A DNA stretch of 64,000 nucleotides from Apostichopus japonicus (Eukaryota > Echinodermata > Holothuroidea > Aspidochirotida > Stichopodidae): NCBI RefSeq assembly GCF_037975245.1, contig NC_092577.1:139501-203500 (forward strand), given 5' to 3'. The notes under the pieces are model-generated. The model saw only the letters and a list, made by a program, of their open reading frames with translations, did not search any database and was not told where the DNA came from. Position 1 is the first letter of the stretch; each line of letters begins with the position of its first letter. Below, piece by piece: positions 58,701-64,000 of this stretch. The translations under genes and the position numbers were made by a program.

Positions 58701-59695
58701 TAAGTGACCTAACCCTAACCCCAGCAAACCCAGTAACAAGCTTATGACATGGACAATCCCCTTACTATTCTCTACACAAGTATGTGCGTGGTTGAAGGAT
58801 TTGTTAGTGACAAACACAAGTATGTGTTTGGTTGAAGGATTTGTTAGTGACAAACACCAGTTTTTGCATGGTTGAAGGAAGTCTTAGTGACATACACAAG
58901 TTTTTGCGTGGTTGAAGGATGTGTTAGTGACATACACAAGTATGTGCGTGGTTGAAGGACGTGTTAGTGACACACACAAGTATTGACGTGGTTGAAGGAT
59001 GTGTTAGTGACAAACACCAGTATGCGTGGTTGTAGGATGTGTTAGTGACATACACAAGTATGGATGTGGTTGAAGGATGTGTTAGTGACAAACACAAGTA
59101 TGTGCATGGTTGTAGGATGTGTTAGTGACACACACAAGTATGTGCATGGTTGAAGGATGTGTTAGTGACATACACAAGTATGTGCATGGTTGAAGCATGT
59201 GTTAGTGACACACACAAGTATGTGTGTGGTTAAAGGATGTTAGAGTTGTCCTGTTTCAACAACTATTCTTTGCTTGAAGAAAGTGGAATTTTTGAATACT
59301 GACCTATTGCCTACACTACACAAGGTAGCACTGAACTGTTAGCAGATAATTTGGTGCATTTCAAAGGTGTTAAAGGCTGAATCAATCACAATATCAAGCA
59401 GTCTCTTTGAAAATGAAGATAAAACATGTGTGCTTGCACTGATGATTTACCTGTCTGGCTAGCCATCAATCTCCTGCAAATCCTAGAAGCCATCAAACCC
59501 CTAGCCCTAATCTTAACACTTAGTGAGGATGTATAGTGGAAGTAGCTATGTATAGTGAAGGTGTAAGAGCCCACCTGAAATAGTATTGTTTTAATCCCAC
59601 AGAGACCCAGTGGCTTGTATAGTTGCTTGCAGTGTGACACTGAATGTAAGACTAAGAAACAGATGCTGAGGCACTTAAAACAGGCACATGAAGAG
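51950..59695 (+). CDS. ZNF512B: AT-hook and zinc-finger protein, ZNF512/ZNF512B-like (5 exons, 3' end beyond window)
   Basis: Join of 51963-52703, 55265-55596, 56257-56368, 57692-57853 and 59603-59695: 480 residues, still open at the window's right side. All junctions are in phase. The N-terminus is basic and low-complexity, with three GRGRP-type AT-hooks (residues about 57-79) and a fourth, RGRPRK, at about 123-128, suggesting AT-rich DNA binding in the nucleus. Paired fingers follow: C279/C284/H297/C301 then C311/C314/H327/H331, and C426/C429/H442/C447 then C457/C460/H473/H478. The alternation of a C2HC-like and a C2H2 finger, and linkers such as LHEIADE and SYKPSPEDVLSW, match the ZNF512/ZNF512B family. 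The AT-hook N-terminus is not something I recall from the vertebrate proteins. The symbol is a family-level assignment. Confidence 0.8.
52141..52198 (+). repeat. ZNF512B: Coding 18-bp tandem repeat making AT-hooks
   Basis: Three copies of AGGCCAAGAGGAAGGGGC, each adding one RPRGRG step. It is in frame, so changes in copy number would change the number of AT-hooks without breaking the protein. Confidence 0.9.
53150..53407 (+). CDS. Cysteine-rich CXC-like reading frame in the ZNF512-like intron
   Basis: An open frame with VVCSCRSNCSTKSGRGACPC followed by RIDQRNC, resembling small CXC or pre-SET-type zinc-binding motifs. It is preceded by CTATACAG, an acceptor, at 53149 and ends at a good donor, GTGAGT, at 53408. 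The 5' junction is out of phase with the upstream ZNF exon (reading through would give a stop), while the 3' end is phase 0, matching the next ZNF exon at 55265. It could be an alternative first exon starting at ATG 53218, or a remnant of a mobile element. Confidence 0.4.
53490..55178 (+). repeat. 123-bp array in the ZNF512-like intron
   Basis: About 14 copies of a 123-bp unit (GTCACAGTACCCAGCAGTAT, CAGGTACTTGGAGTGAGTAA, AACTGAGAGAACCTTATGAA). On the coding strand each unit holds donor-like CAG|GTAAAT and GGA|GTGAGTAAA. It runs to about 85 bases from the next exon. Confidence 0.95.
55180..55209. repeat. Inverted pair of telomere-like repeats
   Basis: TTAGGGTTAGGG, a two-base spacer, then CTAACCCTAACCCTAG: two telomeric hexamers facing their own complement, a potential hairpin, at the end of the 123-bp array. 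Confidence 0.9.
55265..55596 (+). CDS. ZNF512B: ZNF512-like exon with first zinc-finger pair
   Basis: The acceptor AAAACAG ends at 55264; phase 0 start at GGC. It encodes residues 248-357 with IRCPNPNC...YHINRC and YSCEHC...HHLKHHH; donor GTAGGA at 55597. Its 3' end is duplicated downstream. Confidence 0.9.
55535..56160 (+). repeat. ZNF512B: 148-bp tandem duplication of an exon end and its donor
   Basis: The exon's last part from CACCATCACAAACAG through GGGCTGCAGCAAG|GTAGGA plus the following intron is repeated at 55670-55817 and 55818-55965, with a diverged copy ending near 56060 and a stub near 56120-56160. Landmark GACGACGGG at 55578, 55726 and 55874 (period 148). Each copy keeps a donor-like site. 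The copied 68-base exon piece is not a multiple of three, so inclusion would shift the frame. Confidence 0.93.
56257..56368 (+). CDS. ZNF512B: ZNF512-like linker exon
   Basis: Acceptor TTGTCAG; one base completes AGG (Arg), then 37 codons (AIEKLHEIADEF, acidic stretch) to donor GTTTGT at 56369. LHEIADE parallels the LQEIAEDE region after the middle fingers in ZNF512B. Confidence 0.82.
56369..56679 (+). other. ZNF512B: Unique part of a ZNF512-like intron
   Basis: Non-repetitive sequence after the linker exon, up to the 80-bp array. I see no exon or element end in it. Confidence 0.5.
56680..57648. repeat. 80-bp array in the ZNF512-like intron
   Basis: About 12 very similar copies of CATGGAGTACCAGCACTTAC, CTTACATATTTATGGTTGAA and GAAGACAAAGAGATCCATTA. 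On the minus strand each has AAG|GTAAGTGC, a donor-like site antisense to the gene. Confidence 0.96.
57692..57853 (+). CDS. ZNF512B: ZNF512-like exon with third finger, GC donor
   Basis: Acceptor CTCAAACAG. It encodes 54 residues, including SYKPSPEDVLSW and GYVSCQFC...LHTISSC. The best end is GAG|GCAAGC, a GC-type donor, which joins in phase to RPSGLYSC in the next exon. That gives the finger-to-finger spacing seen in the family. Confidence 0.8.
58010..58430. repeat. 31-bp array in the ZNF512-like intron
   Basis: About 13 copies of GATGCCATGGTGATGGCATG TGTCTGTGTGT (31 bp). The minus strand has no stop in any of three frames, giving three overlapping artificial long frames. The unit includes the hairpin GCCATGGTGATGGC. 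Confidence 0.95.
58765..59240. repeat. 40-bp array in the ZNF512-like intron
   Basis: About twelve copies of ACACAAGTATGTGCATGGTT then GAAGGATGTGTTAGTGAC. Confidence 0.93.
59603..59695 (+). CDS. ZNF512B: ZNF512-like exon with fourth finger
   Basis: Acceptor AATCCCACAG, 31 codons with YSCLQCDTECKTKKQMLRHL followed by KQAHEE, donor GTGAGT at 59696. It is a canonical C2H2 finger with a phase 0 end, so the gene continues to the right. Confidence 0.87.
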
Positions 59696-59729
59696 GTGAG
59701 TGAAATATATATGAGACAGTTGCCTGTCA

Positions 59730-61800
59730 AATATCACACATACAGTATTTTCATAACCTGGACAGGGCCCTAGTTTCAGCTTGTCACTAAATAACATAGC
59801 AATATCATGTATCACACATAGTTCATAACCTGGACAGGGCCCTAGTTTCAGCTTGTCACTAAATAACATAGCAATATCATGTATCACACATAGTTCATAA
59901 CCTGGACAGGGCCCTAGTTTCAGCTTGTCACTAAATAACATAGCAATATCATGTATCACACATAGTTCATAACCTGGACAGGGCCCTAGTTTTAGCTTGT
60001 CACTAAATAACATAGCAATATCATATATCACACATAGTTCATAACCTGGACAGGGCCCTAGTTTTAGCTTGTCACTAAATAACATAGCAATATCATATAT
60101 CACACATAGTTCATAACCTGGACAGGGCCCTAGTTTTAGCTTGTCACTAAATAACATAGCAATATCATGTATCACACATAGTTCATAACCTGGACAGGGC
60201 CCTAGTTTCAGCATGTCATTTAAAAATATAGCAATATCATATATCACACATAGTTCATAACCTGGACAGGGCCCTAGTTTCAGCTTGTCATTAAATAACA
60301 TAGCAATATCATATATCACACATAGTTCATAACCTGGACAGGGCCCTAGTTTTAGCTTGTCACTAAATAACATAGCAATATCATGTATCACACATAGTTC
60401 ATAACCTGGACAGGGCCCTAGTTTCAGCTTGTCACTAAATAACATAGCAATATCATATATCACACATAGTTCATAACCTGGACAGGGCCCTAGTTTTAGC
60501 TTGTCACTAAATAACATAGCAATATCATGTATCACACATAGTTCATAACCTGGACAGGGCCCTAGTTTCAGCATGTCATTTAAAAATATAGCAATATCAT
60601 ATATCACACATAGTTCATAACCTGGACAGGGCCCTAGTTTCAGCTTGTCACTAAATAACATAGCAATATCATGTATCACACATAGTTCATAACCTGGACA
60701 GGGCCCTAGTTTCAGCTTGTCACTAAATAACATAGCAATATCATGTATCACACATAGTTCATAACCTGGACAGGGCCCTAGTTTTAGCTTGTCACTAAAT
60801 AACATAGCAATATCATATATCACACATAGTTCATAACCTGGACAGGGCCCTAGTTTTAGCTTGTCACTAAATAACATAGCAATATCATATATCACACATA
60901 GTTCATAACCTGGACAGGGCCCTAGTTTTAGCTTGTCACTAAATAACATACCAATATCATGTATCACACATAGTTCATAACCTGGACAGGGCCCTAGTTT
61001 CAGCATGTCATTTAAAAATATAGCAATATCATATATCACACATAGTTCATAACCTAGACAGGGCCCTAGTTTCAGCTTGTCATTAAATAACATAGCAATA
61101 TCATATATCACACATAGTTTCATAACCTGGACAGGGCCCTAATTTCAGCTTGTTACTAAATAATATAGCAAAATATATCACACATAGTTTCATAACCTGG
61201 ACAGGGCCCTAGTTTCAGCTTGTCACTAAATAACATAGCAATATCATATATCACACATAGGTTCATAACCTGGACAGGGCCCTAGTTTCAGCATGCCATT
61301 TAATAATATAGCAATATCATATATCACACATAGTTCATAACCTGGACAGGGCCATGGTTTCAGCATGTCATTTAATAATATAGCAATATATATCACACAT
61401 AGTTTCATAACCTGGACAGGGCCCTAGTTTCAGCTTGTCATTAAATAACATAGCAATATCATATATCACACATAGTTCATAACCTGGACAGGGCCCTAGT
61501 TTCAGCATGTCATTTAATAATATAGCAATATCATATATCACACATAGTTCATAACCTGGACAGGGCAATGGTTTCAGCATGTCATTTAATAATATAGCAA
61601 TATATATCACACCTAGTTTCATAACCTGGACAGGGCCATGGTTTCTAATAATATTTAGCAATATATATCACACATAGTTTCATAACCTGGACAGGGCCAT
61701 TGTTTCAGCTTGTCATTTAATAATATAGCAATATATATCACACATAGTTTCATAACCTGGACAGGGATCTGGTTTCTGCTTGTCATTCAATAATAGAGCA
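59730..61800 (-). repeat. 72-bp array; 24-residue repeat frame on the minus strand
   Basis: About 28 copies of TTCATAACCTGGACAGGGCC, CTAGTTTCAGCTTGTCACTA and AACATAGCAATATCA. Because 72 is a multiple of 3, the minus strand is open for 482 codons (59675-61123) as repeats of YELCVIYDIAMLFSDKLKLG. The right-hand copies are more diverged and contain indels. The array begins about 35 bases inside the donor of the last visible exon and is most likely non-coding. Confidence 0.95.
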
Positions 61801-61809
61801 ATATATTTA

Positions 61810-64000
61810 ACTGGCTGGAATTAATCAAGGGTTTAGCCAGTGAATCATCTGTATCCCTAGTTATTGACAAGGTATTAATGTGGGAGTTTCAACTAACACT
61901 GGAATGAATCTAGGGTTTAACCAGTCAATCATCTGTATCCCTAGTTATTGACAAGATGTTGAGATTGGAGTTTAACTATAGCTGGAATGAATCTAGGGTT
62001 TAACCAGTCAATCATCTGTATCCCTAGTTATTGACAAGATGTTGAGATTGGAGTTTAACTATAGCTGGAATGAATCAAGGGCTTAACCAGTCAATCATCG
62101 GTATCCCTAGTTCTGACAAGATGTTGAGATTTGAGTTTAACTATCGCTGGAATGAATCAAGGGTTTAACCAGTCAATCATCTGTAACCCTAGTTATTGAC
62201 AAGATATTGAGATTGGAGTTTAACTATCGCTGGAATGAATCAAGGGTTTAACCAGTCAATCATCTGTAACCCTTGTTATTGACAAGATGTTGAGATTGGA
62301 GTTTAACTATCGCTGGAATGAATCTAGGGTTTAACCAGTCAATCATCTGTAACCCTAGTTTTTGACAAGATGTTGAGATTGGAGTTTAACTATCCCTGGA
62401 ATGAATCAAGGGCTTAGCCAGTCAATCATCTGTAACCCTAGTTATTGACAAGATGTTGAGATTGGAGTTTAACTAGCTCTGGAATGAATCAAGGGCTTAA
62501 CCAGTCAATCATCTGTAACCCTTGTTATTGACAAGATGTTGAGATTGGAGTTTAACTATCGCTGGAATGAATCAAGGGCTTAGCCAGTCAATCATCTGTA
62601 TCCCTAGTTATTGACAAGATGTTGAGATTGGAGTTTAACTATCGCTGGAATGAATCAAGGGCTTAGCCAGTCAATCATCTGTAACCCTAGTTATTGACAA
62701 GATGTTGAGATTGGAGTTTAACTAGCGCTGGCATGAATCAAGGGCTTAACCAGTCAATCATTTGTAACCCTAGTTATTGACAAGATGTTGAGATTGGAGT
62801 TTAACTAGCGCTGGGCTGAATCAAGGGCTTAGCCAGTCAATCATCTGTAACCCTAGTTATTGACAAGATGTTGAGATTGGAGTTTAACTATCGCTGGAAT
62901 GAATCAAGGGCTTAGCCAGTCAATCATCTGTATCCCTAGTTATTGACAAGATGTTGAGATTGGAGTTTAACTATCGCTGGAATGAATCTAGGGTTTAACC
63001 AGTCAATCATCTGTATCCCTAGTTATTGACAAGATGTTGAGATTGGAGTTTAACTATAGCTGGAATGAATCAAGGGCTTAACCAGTCAATCATCGGTATC
63101 CCTAGTTCTGACAAGATGTTGAGATTTGAGTTTAACTATGGCTGGAATGAATCAAGGGTTTAACCAGTCAATCATCTGTAACCCTAGTTATTGACAAGAT
63201 ATTGAGATTGGAGTTTAACTAGCGCTGGAATGAATCAAGGGTTTAACCAGTCAATCATCTGTAACCCTTGTTATTGACAAGATGTTGAGATTGGAGTTTA
63301 ACTATCGCTGGAATGAATCAAGGGCTTAGCCAGTCAATCATCTGTAACCCTAGTTATTGACAAGATGTTGAGATTGGAGTTTAACTAGCGCTGGAATGAA
63401 TCAAGGGCTTAACCAGTCAATCATCTGTAACCCTAGTTATTGACAAGATGTTGAGATTGGAGTTTAACTATCGCTGGAATGAATCAAGGGCTTAGCCAGT
63501 CAATCATCTGTATCCCTAGTTATTGACAAGATGTTGAGATTGGAGTTTAACTATCGCTGGAATGAATCTAGGGCTTAGCCAGTCAATCATCTGTAACCCT
63601 AGTTATTGACAAGATGTTGAGATTGGAGTTTAACTAGCGCTGGAATGAATCAAGGGCTTAACCAGTCAATCATCTGTAACCCTGGTCATTGACAAGATGT
63701 TGAGATTGGAGTTGAACTATCGCTGGAATGAATCAAGGGCTTAGCCAGTCAATCATCTGTAACCCTGGTCATTGACAAGATGTTGAGATTGGAGTTTAAC
63801 TATAGCTGGAATGAATCTAGGGTTTAACCAGTCAATCATCTGTATCCCTAGTTATTGACAAGATGTTGAGATTGGAGTTTAACTATAGCTGGAATGAATC
63901 AAGGGCTTAGCCAGTGAACCATCTGTAACCCTAGTTATTGACAAGATGTTGAGATTGGAGTTTAACTAGCGCTGGGCTGAATCAAGGGCTTAGCCAGTGA
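61810..64000. repeat. 83-bp array running off the window
   Basis: About 26 copies of GGAATGAATCAAGGGCTTAG, CCAGTCAATCATCTGTAACC and TTGACAAGATGTTGAGATTG. A rare variant (CATCGGTATCCCTAGTTCTG) occurs at 62096 and 63091, 995 bases or twelve units apart, showing a block duplication of about 1 kb. Confidence 0.95.

Overview
The window is eukaryotic, from an invertebrate metazoan. Its genes are spread over many short exons with GT-AG introns, the repeats include Penelope-like and hAT-like elements, and short interstitial TTAGGG runs are present. A marine invertebrate is my best guess, but the phylum cannot be fixed from the sequence alone. All exon boundaries were read by hand from codon continuity and splice sites. 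Repeat edges are good to roughly 10-30 bases.

Three gene structures can be supported. (1) On the minus strand at 7326-8741 are the last two exons of a small coiled-coil protein with a GRIP-like C-terminal segment. (2) On the minus strand at 17274-43080 is a complete 12-exon gene for the alpha subunit of the cytosolic chaperonin TCP-1/CCT (TCP1/CCT1, 543 residues). Every exon junction is in phase and the product aligns end to end with the animal family. (3) On the plus strand from 51950 past 59695 are five exons of an AT-hook plus zinc-finger protein of the ZNF512/ZNF512B type, continuing beyond the window. A possible last exon of a fourth, unidentified minus-strand gene lies at 51645-51765. 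A cysteine-rich CXC-like reading frame lies in the first visible ZNF intron.

The striking feature is the amount of tandem repeat DNA: about 28 kb of 64 kb is minisatellite, with unit sizes of about 22 to 148 bp and a different, private sequence at almost every site. Every one of the 11 TCP1 introns carries repeat structure of its own: a tandem array in nine, a tandem duplication in intron 3, and only a short triplication inside a transposon in intron 1. At least four arrays are seeded on gene structure. The 52-bp array at 3538-7378 is built from the last 17 codons and stop of the coiled-coil gene. The 31-bp and 70-bp arrays in TCP1 introns 10 and 11 are built from the 5' splice sites of exons 10 and 11. 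A 148-bp duplication in the zinc-finger gene copies an exon end with its donor.

Mobile elements are mostly non-autonomous. Four hAT-like elements have perfect 8-bp target duplications (41511-42510, 44550-44880, 45946-46893 with 46259-46668 nested inside it, and 47271-48175 make five including the nested one), and a related one lies at 2829-3172. Two of them sit in a dead Penelope-like retroelement (45787-48400). A 3.8-kb element with perfect 27-bp inverted repeats and a TA duplication interrupts the 102-bp array in TCP1 intron 4. A 2.2-kb element at 9845-12086 has minisatellite-bearing inverted ends. Layout: 0-8.8 kb coiled-coil gene and its array; 8.8-17 kb repeats and transposon; 17-43 kb TCP1; 43-51.6 kb transposon graveyard; 51.6-64 kb zinc-finger gene with arrays in its introns.
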